Assembly (NCBI GenBank): GCA_043800975.1
Contig: JAZDMK010000187.1
Span: forward strand, 1-50,148
Source: JAZDMK01 sp043800975
GTDB lineage: Bacteria; Bacteroidota; Bacteroidia; Bacteroidales; JAHJDW01
Length of the DNA stretch: 50,148 bases
Reading direction: 5' to 3'
Shown here: piece after piece, positions 25,658 to 33,430 of the stretch
How the letters are laid out: each line of letters opens with the position of its first letter
How positions within the stretch are numbered: the first letter of the stretch is position 1
Program-made: the position numbers and the translations under genes
The notes under the pieces: generated by a model
Databases searched by the model: none
Seen by the model: the letters and a program-made list of their open reading frames with translations, nothing else
Told to the model about the DNA's origin: nothing

Positions 25658-26077
25658 ATGGATAAGAACAGATACTCCGACAAAGAATTACAGGAATTCA
25701 AAACGATCATTCAGCTAAAGCTGGAAGAAGCGCGTGAAGATTATCAGCTTCTGACTGATAATTACACAAATAAAAACGACAACGACACCAACGACACATC
25801 GCCTACATTTAAGGTGCTGGAAGAAGGTGCGCAGGTTTTAAGTAAAGAAGAAAATGCACAGCTGGCTGCCCGTCAGATGAAATTTATCCAGTCGCTGGAA
25901 TCTGCATTGATTCGCATTGAAAATAAAACATACGGCGTGTGCCGCGTTACTGGCAAACTAATTCCAAAGGAAAGACTGAAACTGGTTCCCCACGCAACAC
26001 TCAGCATGGAAGCAAAAAACATTCAGTATAAACCCACGCGAAATCTGCCAACGCAGGATGATGAAGGTGATGAATAA
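25658..26077 (+). CDS. TraR/DksA-family protein lacking most zinc-binding cysteines
   Basis: 139 residues. An N-terminal coiled-coil-like helical pair (residues about 5-90, with an acidic NDNDTNDTS turn at the tip) is followed by the degenerate zinc-finger segment TYGVCRVTGKLIPKERLKLVPHAT. In DksA this region has C-x-x-C and a second Cys pair. Here only Cys95 remains, position 98 is Thr, and the later pair reads SMEA. As I recall, this loss is shared by many Bacteroidota relatives, so it is probably a real family feature rather than damage. DksA proteins enter the RNA polymerase secondary channel and modulate initiation together with ppGpp. Whether this one does so is inferred. It sits 5 bases after ileS and 6 before lspA, in one operon. 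Confidence 0.85.
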   Translation: MDKNRYSDKELQEFKTIIQLKLEEAREDYQLLTDNYTNKNDNDTNDTSPTFKVLEEGAQVLSKEENAQLAARQMKFIQSLESALIRIENKTYGVCRVTGKLIPKERLKLVPHATLSMEAKNIQYKPTRNLPTQDDEGDE

Positions 26078-26083
26078 TGTAGC

Positions 26084-26770
26084 ATGAAAAAACTGAAAGC
26101 TTTAAGAATTCCCTTATTAGTAATTTTTCTTGTACTGTTTATTGATCAGTTTGTAAAAATCTGGGTCAAGACACATTTATATCTGGGTGAAGAAATTCCT
26201 GTTTTCGGAAACTGGTTCATCATAAATTTCGTTGAGAATTACGGAATGGCTTTCGGAATGCAATTTGGCGGCGAATCTGGAAAAATAATTTTAACATCAT
26301 TTCGAATTATTGCTGCCGGATTAATTTTATGGTATCTGATAAAAATTACACTGAAGGGCATCCCAAAAGGACTTCAGGTTGCGATTGCACTAATTTTTGT
26401 CGGTGCGGTAGGAAATATTGTTGATTCTGTTTTTTATGGATTAATCTTCAGCGACAGCCTGTTTGAAATTGCACGCATGTTTCCGGCAGAAGGCGGCTAT
26501 GCAGGATTATTTCATGGACGCGTAGTGGACATGCTTTACTTCCCGCTTTTCTCGGGTGATTTTCCTTCCTGGTTTCCGATCTGGGGCGGACAGCATTTTA
26601 CGTTTTTCCAGCCCGTGTTTAATTTAGCGGATGCTTCTATTACAACGGGTGTTTGTATGATTCTGGTTTTTCAGAAACGATATTTCCCGAAAAAAGTTAC
26701 GCCCGATGCACTTACTGAGACTGCTGAAAATACAGTGCCTCCGGGGGATGAAAATAAGACGGCGTCCTGA
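26084..26770 (+). CDS. lspA: Lipoprotein signal peptidase (signal peptidase II)
   Basis: 228 residues with four membrane helices in the inner membrane. Family motifs are DQFVKIWV near the N-terminus, NFVENYGMAFGM, GAVGNIVDS, GRVVDMLYFP with Asp149, and FNLADASI with Asp183. Asp149 and Asp183 form the aspartyl-protease pair that cuts prolipoproteins before the lipidated Cys. The protein is longer than the roughly 165-residue E. coli enzyme. The extra length comes from a periplasmic loop (residues about 120-170) and a polar C-terminal tail, both usual in Bacteroidota. Substrates in this window would include the GH92 enzyme, the small lipoprotein at 5.7 kb and the serine hydrolase at 42-43 kb. 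It is the last gene of the ileS unit. Confidence 0.95.
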   Translation: MKKLKALRIPLLVIFLVLFIDQFVKIWVKTHLYLGEEIPVFGNWFIINFVENYGMAFGMQFGGESGKIILTSFRIIAAGLILWYLIKITLKGIPKGLQVAIALIFVGAVGNIVDSVFYGLIFSDSLFEIARMFPAEGGYAGLFHGRVVDMLYFPLFSGDFPSWFPIWGGQHFTFFQPVFNLADASITTGVCMILVFQKRYFPKKVTPDALTETAENTVPPGDENKTAS

Positions 26771-26792
26771 TTCTTTTTTACCAAAACTTTTT

Positions 26793-26800
26793 TATCTTTG
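26793..26800 (+). promoter_or_regulatory. -7 element (TATCTTTG) of the umuDC-SRAP operon
   Basis: TATCTTTG matches TAnnTTTG, 43 bases before the umuD ATG. I see no good -33 box, which is common in regulated promoters. Confidence 0.6.
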
Positions 26801-26810
26801 AGTAAAGTTA

Positions 26811-26828
26811 GTATGAATTACTTCATAC
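26811..26828. promoter_or_regulatory. Palindrome in the umuD leader, candidate damage-responsive operator
   Basis: GTATGAA (26811-26817) and TTCATAC (26822-26828) are perfect inverted arms around TTAC. It lies just downstream of the -7 element, where a bound repressor would block transcription. A LexA-type operator is a reasonable guess given the genes, but no SOS consensus for this group is known to me. Confidence 0.5.
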
Positions 26829-26843
26829 CATTTTTCATTCATT

Positions 26844-27293
26844 ATGCCCGTCAAAAAAAACAAAAAAGAAGCTGCGCTTGATTTTTTTTCGGCCGATTTA
26901 AATTCCGGCAACGAAGTTCCTATTACAGAAACGGGTATTCATGCCGGTTTTCCATCTCCTGCAGAAGATTTCATCGAGATGAAACTCGACTTAAACAAAG
27001 AGCTTGTTAAAAATTCGAATTCTACTTTTTATGGCCGTGTACGCGGGAATTCCATGAAGGATGCGGGCATTTCGGATGGTGATATTCTGGTCATCGATAA
27101 ATCGCTTGAGCCACGCAACAATAAAATTGCTGTTTGTTTTATCGATGGCGAGTTTACCGTGAAACGAATTCGCATCGTGAAGGGCGAAGTGTACCTTGTG
27201 CCCGCCAACAGCGAGTTTAAACCCATCCGCATCATTGAGGAAAATGCATTTATGGTGTGGGGAATTGTGACCTATGTAATTCATAAATATTGA
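26844..27293 (+). CDS. umuD: UmuD-like self-cleaving LexA/S24-family protein
   Basis: 149 residues. It has no helix-turn-helix, so it is UmuD rather than LexA. The cleavage site lies at Ala34-Gly35 (HAGFPSP). The S24 catalytic domain holds RGNSM with nucleophile Ser70 and GEFTVKRI with the general base Lys107, the 37-residue spacing of UmuD. RecA filaments formed at damaged DNA trigger self-cleavage to UmuD', which joins UmuC to form DNA polymerase V. The gene heads a three-gene unit with umuC 4 bases after its stop and the SRAP gene last. The leader carries the palindrome at 26811-26828. Function is assigned from motifs and from the neighbouring polymerase. Confidence 0.93.
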   Translation: MPVKKNKKEAALDFFSADLNSGNEVPITETGIHAGFPSPAEDFIEMKLDLNKELVKNSNSTFYGRVRGNSMKDAGISDGDILVIDKSLEPRNNKIAVCFIDGEFTVKRIRIVKGEVYLVPANSEFKPIRIIEENAFMVWGIVTYVIHKY

Positions 27294-27297
27294 TTTT

Positions 27298-28563
27298 GTG
27301 TACGCACTGATCGACTGCAATAATTTTTATGCGTCCTGCGAAAGGGTTTTTAATCCTTCCCTGCGCAACAGGCCGGTAGTTGTTTTATCGAACAACGATG
27401 GCTGCGTGATTGCACGTTCGGAAGAAGCCAAAGCCATTGGTGTGCGCATGGGCGAACCTGCCTTTCATTGCCGCAGCCTGATTGAAACACATAACGTAGC
27501 GGTATTCTCTTCCAACTTCGCATTGTACGGAGATATGTCGCACCGTGTAATGAATACGTTATGCGAGATAGTTCCTGAAATTGAAATTTACTCCATTGAT
27601 GAGGCATTCGTTAATTTTGACGGTCTGAAATATTTTAACCTACAAGAACTTGGAATGAATCTGCGCAACACCGTCGTTCGCAACACAGGCATTCCCATCA
27701 GTATCGGTATCGCTCCCACCAAGACTTTAGCGAAGATGGGCAGCCGCATGGCGAAAAAAAACAAAGCCTATAATGGCGTTTGCATGCTTGATAATCCCGA
27801 AATGATTCAGGATGCATTGTCGAAACTTGAAGTGGAAGATGTGTGGGGAATTGGCCGTCAATACAGTAAAATGCTACATAAAAATAAAATTAATACTGCA
27901 TTAGATTTCACAAAAGCATCCGATGAATGGATTCGTAAGCACATGTCGGTAATGGGCCTTCGGGTGAAGAAAGAATTGTGTGGTGTATCTTGTATTCCGA
28001 TTGAAAAAGTACATGCACCCCGAAAAGCCATCTGCACGGCACGCTCCTTTGCATCGATGATAGAAAAATTAGAATCCTTGCAGGAATCGGTATCCACATT
28101 TGCCGGCAGCTGTGCGCGCAAACTGCGGCAGGATGGAACTTGTGCGAATCTCGTGATGGTGTTTGTACACACCAATCGTTTCCGGGAAGATGATCCGCAG
28201 TACGCACGCAACATGGTGGTCCGAATGCCTGTTGCCACGAACAGCACATTTGAGATTGTGAAATACGCCAACCTTGCACTCGAAAAAATATTCCGTAGCG
28301 GATACAAATACAAAAAAGCAGGTGTGATTGTAAGCGGCATTGTTCCGGATGGGCAAATACAGACTGGCATTTTTGATGATGTGGATCGTGATCGTCACGA
28401 AAAACTCATGGGCGTGATGGATAAGATGAATGACACTTACGGACGCAATACGGTGAAGCTGGCCATACAGGGGCCCGGCCGCAAATGGAAGCTGCGACAG
28501 GAACAACTGTCACCAGCCTACACTTCCGACTGGAACGAAATTTTAGTAATAAAGGCAAAATAA
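27298..28563 (+). CDS. umuC: Y-family DNA polymerase UmuC (polymerase V catalytic subunit)
   Basis: 421 residues, almost exactly the E. coli UmuC length. The start is GTG at 27298, since the family begins (M)YALIDCNNFYASCERVF and no ATG is available nearby. Asp6 and the YSIDEAF pair (about residues 100-101) bind the catalytic metals. The helix-hairpin-helix region contains VEDVWGIGRQYSKML. The little-finger part follows, with CARKLRQDG and the C-terminal region. It copies past DNA lesions with low fidelity as part of UmuD'2C. It begins 4 bases after umuD, and the SRAP gene starts 5 bases after its stop. All catalytic residues I can check are in place. Confidence 0.95.
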   Translation: MYALIDCNNFYASCERVFNPSLRNRPVVVLSNNDGCVIARSEEAKAIGVRMGEPAFHCRSLIETHNVAVFSSNFALYGDMSHRVMNTLCEIVPEIEIYSIDEAFVNFDGLKYFNLQELGMNLRNTVVRNTGIPISIGIAPTKTLAKMGSRMAKKNKAYNGVCMLDNPEMIQDALSKLEVEDVWGIGRQYSKMLHKNKINTALDFTKASDEWIRKHMSVMGLRVKKELCGVSCIPIEKVHAPRKAICTARSFASMIEKLESLQESVSTFAGSCARKLRQDGTCANLVMVFVHTNRFREDDPQYARNMVVRMPVATNSTFEIVKYANLALEKIFRSGYKYKKAGVIVSGIVPDGQIQTGIFDDVDRDRHEKLMGVMDKMNDTYGRNTVKLAIQGPGRKWKLRQEQLSPAYTSDWNEILVIKAK

Positions 28564-28568
28564 ATTCT

Positions 28569-29315
28569 ATGTGTTTTCATTATGCACTTTCCGCCGAAGC
28601 ACAAAAAACTGCAAATCGTTTTAATTCCGCTTTTGCAAAAGCCCATGCGTATAAAAAAACATTTCATGCCAGCGGATTTAACCATCCGATAATGCCAGTC
28701 ATTGCAGATGCAAAGCCTGAAGAATTTTCATTTTTTCAATGGGGTTTAATTCCATTCTGGGTGAAAAATGAAACGGATGCAAATGAAATAAAAACAAAAA
28801 CATTAAACGCAAGAGCCGATACAATTTTTGAAAGAGCTTCCTTCCGGCAGGCGATACGCAGCCGCAGATGCATCATTCCGGCAAGCGGATTTTTTGAATG
28901 GAGAGAATTCAAAGGAGAAAAATATCCCTATTACATTTCTTTACGCGATGAAGAACTGATGGGATTTGGCGGTATCTGGGAAGAGTGGACCGATAAAACA
29001 GGAACCGGAGAAATTATTTATTCCTTCAGCATCATCACAACTGATGCCAACCCCCTGATGGAAAAAATTCATAATACAAAAAAGAGAATGCCTTTCATTC
29101 TGCCTCCCGGCGCAGAGCATGAATGGCTGAATCCAGCCTTAACACAAAATGAACTGGCAGAAATTATTCAGCCGTTGGATGAAGACCTGATGCAAGCTCA
29201 TACAATCAGTAAATTAATTACATCGAGAAGTATGAACTCGAATGTGCCGGAAGTGACCGACAAATTTGACTATCCGGAACTTCAAACCGATGAAAATTTA
29301 TTTAGTTCGCTTTAG
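28569..29315 (+). CDS. SRAP (YedK/HMCES) abasic-site DNA-protein crosslink protein
   Basis: 248 residues from the ATG at 28569. An upstream in-frame Met at 28485 lies inside umuC and is not used, because this family must expose Cys2. The key residues are all present: Cys2 (MCFHYAL), which forms a stable thiazolidine link with abasic sites in single-stranded DNA; Asn80 (LNARADT); Glu110 (IIPASGFFEW); and His168 (IHNTKKRMP). YedK/HMCES proteins shield abasic sites from nucleases and error-prone polymerases. It is the third gene of a umuD-umuC unit, 5 bases after umuC, so it should rise with the translesion polymerase after damage. The last 14 bases overlap the end of the converging glycosyltransferase gene. 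Confidence 0.95.
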   Translation: MCFHYALSAEAQKTANRFNSAFAKAHAYKKTFHASGFNHPIMPVIADAKPEEFSFFQWGLIPFWVKNETDANEIKTKTLNARADTIFERASFRQAIRSRRCIIPASGFFEWREFKGEKYPYYISLRDEELMGFGGIWEEWTDKTGTGEIIYSFSIITTDANPLMEKIHNTKKRMPFILPPGAEHEWLNPALTQNELAEIIQPLDEDLMQAHTISKLITSRSMNSNVPEVTDKFDYPELQTDENLFSSL

Positions 29316-30768
29316 GAGAAATCCAGTATATATCTAAAACATAACTCCCCACCACAAAAGATTTAACTGAATCAGCAAATTTTGTAAGTTGGATGTTTTG
29401 CTTTGAATAACATTGATCATTATCCTTTTCATCGCTTTCCGTAATGATAACGCGTGGATGAAAAGTTTGCAAAGGATTTTTATCATTCATATATCCACCC
29501 CACACAGGTACAGCATGAGCAGAAGTGTTCCAGGTAAGCGAAGGCGCCCAGGCACCCAAAACATAAGCATTTTTAAAATCAGTCTGACTTAGATAATTGC
29601 TGACATTTCTGATTTCATATGTTCTGCTGCTCCATGATTTGTGAATGTACTTCAGATTCATAAACAGTAAAAAAACAAACGGAATAAAAAGCAGATAAGT
29701 CCATTTTGATTTGTATTCCAGCGCAAGCCATAAAACAGAAACCCCAAGCAATATCGCAGAAAACATAGTACTCAGCAAATATCGGTTGGGTAAATAATTC
29801 ATCGGAATTTTATGCAATTCGGATAAAAACCATAAAAGCGAAAAAAGAAAAACGATGGTTCGTTTCGTTTTGGATTTCTGTTTTACTAACAAAATAATTC
29901 CAGCAGGAATAGAAATTACAGCAATTATCCATAAAAATGAAAGAGGTTTTTTCCACAGCGCGGTATCGAAATTCATTACTGTTTTTTCCCACATGCTTTT
30001 TACACCTACGGGAAAACGCTGAGCTGTTTCACTACTCATCACAAAGTCGTAAAAGTCTCTGTTTGGCAAATACCAGCAAACGATATAAAATGCGAAAAGA
30101 GCAACAGAAAATAACGATGCAGTTACAAAATATTTTAATCCTGTTTTTCTATCAGGATCCTTATAAAAAAACCACAATATGAACATTAGTGCAGGCAGTA
30201 TGGCAGCAAGATACAGAAACTGAATTTTCAGCGAATACGAAATAAAAACACACAGAGAAGCAAAGAAAAAATTTCTATTTGGATTATTTTCAAGCGCTTT
30301 TAGAAAGAAGTGTAGTGCAGCAAGCATGACAATTACAGCCATCATCTCTGATAGTGCGTAATGCGTAAATCCGAAGACATGCGGTTGCGTCATCGTAAGA
30401 ACAATTGCAATCATCCAAAATAAAAACATATTTTGGCTTTTAGCTACAAAAAACAAAATCAGTAAACAAAAACACAAGACCACTAGACGAGCCACTAACA
30501 GGCTCGTTCCGAAGACTGCAAAAAACGGATACTGAATAATATTGAATAGTGGCCCACGAACAAAAGTTGTATTTTCTTTTGCTTCAAATGTTCCTGTATG
30601 TACAAAATTTTTAATTTGTGAAGCATACAACCCTTCATCTGTTAATGCACCGCGTGTTCCCGGATCGAGAGATGTGTCAGGATCGGCTCTCAAAAAAACA
30701 AGATGAGAAACAAACAGAAGAAGAAGAATGGAAAGCAAAAGGAAAACAGACTTATTTTTTTTAAACAT
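29302..30768 (-). CDS. GT-C-fold membrane glycosyltransferase-like protein (GT39/ArnT-like)
   Basis: 488 residues with about 11-12 membrane helices. After the first helix comes a periplasmic loop with RGALTDEGLYASQIKNF. The D-E-G-x-Y element resembles the acidic catalytic site of PMT/ArnT-type GT-C enzymes. TTFVRGPLFNIIQYPFFAVFG and a FTHYALSEMMAVIVML helix are also typical of that fold. A soluble C-terminal domain (about 370-488) follows the last helix. Such enzymes move a sugar from a polyprenyl-phosphate carrier to lipid A, protein or another glycan on the periplasmic side. It is last in a unit with an ArnC/DPM-like GT2 and a 4-aminosugar transaminase, so the donor may be a polyprenyl-linked aminosugar. 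The acceptor is unknown. It lies 10 bases after the transaminase gene. Confidence 0.75.
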   Translation of the reverse strand: MFKKNKSVFLLLSILLLLFVSHLVFLRADPDTSLDPGTRGALTDEGLYASQIKNFVHTGTFEAKENTTFVRGPLFNIIQYPFFAVFGTSLLVARLVVLCFCLLILFFVAKSQNMFLFWMIAIVLTMTQPHVFGFTHYALSEMMAVIVMLAALHFFLKALENNPNRNFFFASLCVFISYSLKIQFLYLAAILPALMFILWFFYKDPDRKTGLKYFVTASLFSVALFAFYIVCWYLPNRDFYDFVMSSETAQRFPVGVKSMWEKTVMNFDTALWKKPLSFLWIIAVISIPAGIILLVKQKSKTKRTIVFLFSLLWFLSELHKIPMNYLPNRYLLSTMFSAILLGVSVLWLALEYKSKWTYLLFIPFVFLLFMNLKYIHKSWSSRTYEIRNVSNYLSQTDFKNAYVLGAWAPSLTWNTSAHAVPVWGGYMNDKNPLQTFHPRVIITESDEKDNDQCYSKQNIQLTKFADSVKSFVVGSYVLDIYWISPKAN

Positions 30769-30778
30769 AAGGTCCGAC

Positions 30779-31900
30779 TTATTTATAAAACGAAAGCACC
30801 GATTTGATTATGTGCAGTTGTTCCGGCTTTTTCATGGAATAAAACAAAGGCAGTCTGACAAGACATTCCGAGAATTTATCTGCATTGGAAAGCGACGAGC
30901 CCGAATATTGATTTTTAAAATACTTCGATTGATGCAATGACTGATAATGAAAAACAGCATGAACTCCTGCCTTTTTTAAATGCAAAATCAGTTTTTTTCT
31001 TTCTTCTTCACAGGAGCAAACCAGATAATAGATGTGCCCATTGTGAGAAGCATATTCGGGAACATGAGGAATAGCAAGTTTACCCTCATTATTTAATTGA
31101 TCAAATTGCTGATGATATTCATTCCAGATTTTAATTCTCTTATCATTAATTTTATCAAGAGCCTCCAGCTGTGCACATAAAAATGCAGCTGTTATCTCGG
31201 ACGCAAGAAAAGATGAACCTAAGCCCACCCACTCATATTTGTCCACTTGTCCTTTATCGAATTCTTTTCGGTTGGTTCCTTTTTCCCAAATAATATCAGC
31301 GTTCTTCACCAACGATTTTTCATTTATGCAAAGCAAGCCCGCTTCCCCGGCATTAATATTTTTTGTTTCGTGGAATGAAAGGGTTCCCATATTTCCGATA
31401 CTTCCCAAAGGTTTTCCTTTGTAGGTACATCCAATTGCGTGGGCTGCATCTTCAATAAGAAAAATATTATGCTTTTTAGCTAAAGCAGTAAGAGCTTTCA
31501 TGTCGCAGGCAATGCCACCATAATGTACACAGACAATCGCTTTTGTTTTTTTTGTAATTAATGCTTCTGCTTTCGTAACATCAATGTTGGGTGAATTATC
31601 GGAACTATCAGCAAACACAAGCTTAGCACCACGAAAAGCAAAAGCATTTGCAGTAGAAACAAAAGTAAATGAAGGAAGAATAATTTCATCACCTTCATTA
31701 ATTCCGGCGACAAGTGCCGCCATTTCTAATGCAGCAGAACAGGAGGAAGTAAGATAGGGTTGTTGAAATCCCGATTTTTTAAAAAAATCATGAACCTGTT
31801 TTGTAAAAAAACCATTTCCAGAATAAGTTCCTCCTTCCAATACTTTCCGGATGTATGTTATCTCCTTTCCGGTTAAGGCGGGTTTGTTAAAGGGAATCAT
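30779..31900 (-). CDS. DegT/DnrJ/EryC1 aminotransferase of WecE/RffA type
   Basis: 373 residues, close to the WecE/RffA length. MIPFNKPALTGKE, SCSAALEMAAL, GDEIILPSFTFVSTANAFAFRGAK and LIEDAAHAIG match the WecE/RffA branch segment by segment. SFHETKN holds the PLP-binding Lys180. WecE converts dTDP-4-keto-6-deoxyglucose to dTDP-4-amino-4,6-dideoxygalactose with glutamate as donor. No rmlA or rmlB is in the window, so the nucleotide sugar must come from elsewhere. The gene overlaps the GT2 gene by 14 bases and precedes a GT-C glycosyltransferase, which suggests the aminosugar is put on a lipid carrier and then on an envelope acceptor. The exact sugar could also be a related 4-amino sugar. Confidence 0.9.
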   Translation of the reverse strand: MIPFNKPALTGKEITYIRKVLEGGTYSGNGFFTKQVHDFFKKSGFQQPYLTSSCSAALEMAALVAGINEGDEIILPSFTFVSTANAFAFRGAKLVFADSSDNSPNIDVTKAEALITKKTKAIVCVHYGGIACDMKALTALAKKHNIFLIEDAAHAIGCTYKGKPLGSIGNMGTLSFHETKNINAGEAGLLCINEKSLVKNADIIWEKGTNRKEFDKGQVDKYEWVGLGSSFLASEITAAFLCAQLEALDKINDKRIKIWNEYHQQFDQLNNEGKLAIPHVPEYASHNGHIYYLVCSCEEERKKLILHLKKAGVHAVFHYQSLHQSKYFKNQYSGSSLSNADKFSECLVRLPLFYSMKKPEQLHIIKSVLSFYK

Positions 31901-32822
31901 GAGAGATGGGTTTTATGATTTTACGAACACTACGTTGTGGCTTTTTATTGATAGTAAGAAACGATCTTCCGATGTATTCACCAATAAGACCCAGCGACAT
32001 AAGAATAAGTCCTCCGAGAAATAATAAAGATACAATCAGCGAAGTCCAGCCTTCTACTGTATGGTCACCGAAAAAATATTCACACAAATAATAAATCGCC
32101 AGGCCGAATCCTGCCAGTGCCATAATGAATCCTGTAACCGTTGCTATACGAATCGGGATAACAGAAAAACTGGTAGTATGACGAAGAAACAAGGACAAAG
32201 ATTTTAAAAAACTGTATGTGCTTTTTCCTTTTTTTCGTGGGTGACAGCGCACATCAATCTGAGTGATGGAAGAAGTCAACTGCAGTAATAATCCGTCAAC
32301 ATAAGGAAACGGGCCTTCGTAACGAACAATTTCCTGAACAACTTCTTTGGTAATAATTTTATACGGTGAAAGATAAAGAGCCTTTGGTTTCTTCAGCAAC
32401 CAACGTGCTATTCGACCGTTAACAAAGCTTCCAACACGTTTCCAGAATGAATGATAACGAAGCGAAAACTTTCCATAACACACATCGTAATCACCATTCT
32501 TACAAGTTTCATAAAGCAGTAAAATATCCTCCGGATCATGTTGCAAATCGTCATCCATCACAGTAACAAATTCGCCGGATGCATTTCGCAGACCTTCCAT
32601 GATGGCATTATCCTGCCCGAAATTTTTCCTGAAAGTAATGCCGGTAACATTTCTGTTTTCCTGCACCAGATTCTCAATTTCCTTCCAGCTGTCATCCGTA
32701 CTTCCATCATCCACAAAAATCACTTCATGTTCAATTCCACGAAGCGATTTTGTAATACCATCATACAATTCTTCCAGCGTGGATTCACTGTTATAAACGG
32801 GTATGACAACGCTGATTTCCAT
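31887..32822 (-). CDS. GT2 family polyprenyl-phosphate glycosyltransferase (ArnC/DPM1-like)
   Basis: 311 residues. The N-terminal GT-A domain starts ISVVIPVYNSESTLEELYDGI, with FVDDGSTDDSW and the metal-binding VMDDDLQHDPEDI. Near the C-terminus are two membrane helices (about 228-255 and 263-290) and a basic tail. This is the layout of ArnC, GtrB and DPM-like enzymes, which load a sugar onto undecaprenyl phosphate at the cytosolic face. It overlaps the methyltransferase stop by 1 base and the aminotransferase start by 14, so expression is coupled. By analogy with Arn it would transfer the aminosugar made by the next gene product, but glucose or another hexose is possible. Confidence 0.9.
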   Translation of the reverse strand: MEISVVIPVYNSESTLEELYDGITKSLRGIEHEVIFVDDGSTDDSWKEIENLVQENRNVTGITFRKNFGQDNAIMEGLRNASGEFVTVMDDDLQHDPEDILLLYETCKNGDYDVCYGKFSLRYHSFWKRVGSFVNGRIARWLLKKPKALYLSPYKIITKEVVQEIVRYEGPFPYVDGLLLQLTSSITQIDVRCHPRKKGKSTYSFLKSLSLFLRHTTSFSVIPIRIATVTGFIMALAGFGLAIYYLCEYFFGDHTVEGWTSLIVSLLFLGGLILMSLGLIGEYIGRSFLTINKKPQRSVRKIIKPISHDSL

Positions 32823-33430
32823 TATTTATTGATTACGATGATACTGTCGCGGTCAGCCGGATATGTCTTCCACGAGAAAGCAAATTTATCGGCAAGTCTT
32901 GATATTTCTTCCGTTAAAGATTTCTGATCATAACGAAAAGGTTGAATTCCGTCCTTTGTTTTTGAATAGCGTGAAGCCATTCTTCCAATCACATCTTTTC
33001 TGGATGACAGGTTTCTTATAGGTTCCGACAAAATTAATTTTGAAGTGCATGAAAATATTTTTGCAAAAAGTTCATTCGTCGCAGAATGAAATTGGTAGAG
33101 TGAGCCGGTCATTACGACGCAATCGGAGGAAGGAAATTCTTTCATCTCCAAAATGTTTTCACATAGTGCGTGGTATCGATTTTTTAAGGCTTTATTGACA
33201 AACATTTCATTGTTGTCAATTCCTGTCCAACTGACATTTCTTTTTTTGCATAATTCTGCAAATACAGTATCACCAAAGCAAAGTTCAAGCACCGATTTCA
33301 CATTCCCCAGATAAGGAACAATCAAACGGAAGCGGTCTCTGTATTTTCCTGCATACAATGTATTCATCGCAGCCCTGTATACAAAGCGATTCCTGTATAT
33401 GATTCCAATGCTATTTTTATTCTCCGTCAT
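32822..33430 (-). CDS. SAM-dependent methyltransferase-like protein
   Basis: 202 residues from the Met at 33430. The open frame reaches 33475, but the upstream part lies deep in hemW and reads unlike coding sequence. The Rossmann core is recognisable: VKSVLELCFGDTVFAELC stands for motif I, with the usual G-x-G altered to CFGDT, then WTGIDNNEMFV as the acidic SAM-ribose loop, and SSDCVVMTGSLYQF as motif IV. The closing strands KFAFSWKTYPADR fit a class I fold. The substrate is unknown. Because it lies between hemW and the glycosyltransferase trio with overlaps on both sides, methylation of the sugar or lipid carrier is possible but not shown. The weak motif I lowers certainty about activity. 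Confidence 0.7.
   Translation of the reverse strand: MTENKNSIGIIYRNRFVYRAAMNTLYAGKYRDRFRLIVPYLGNVKSVLELCFGDTVFAELCKKRNVSWTGIDNNEMFVNKALKNRYHALCENILEMKEFPSSDCVVMTGSLYQFHSATNELFAKIFSCTSKLILSEPIRNLSSRKDVIGRMASRYSKTKDGIQPFRYDQKSLTEEISRLADKFAFSWKTYPADRDSIIVINK

Noticed and set aside
28485..28568. Upstream start for the SRAP gene
   Set aside because: It lies inside umuC and would bury the catalytic Cys2, which must be exposed at the N-terminus.
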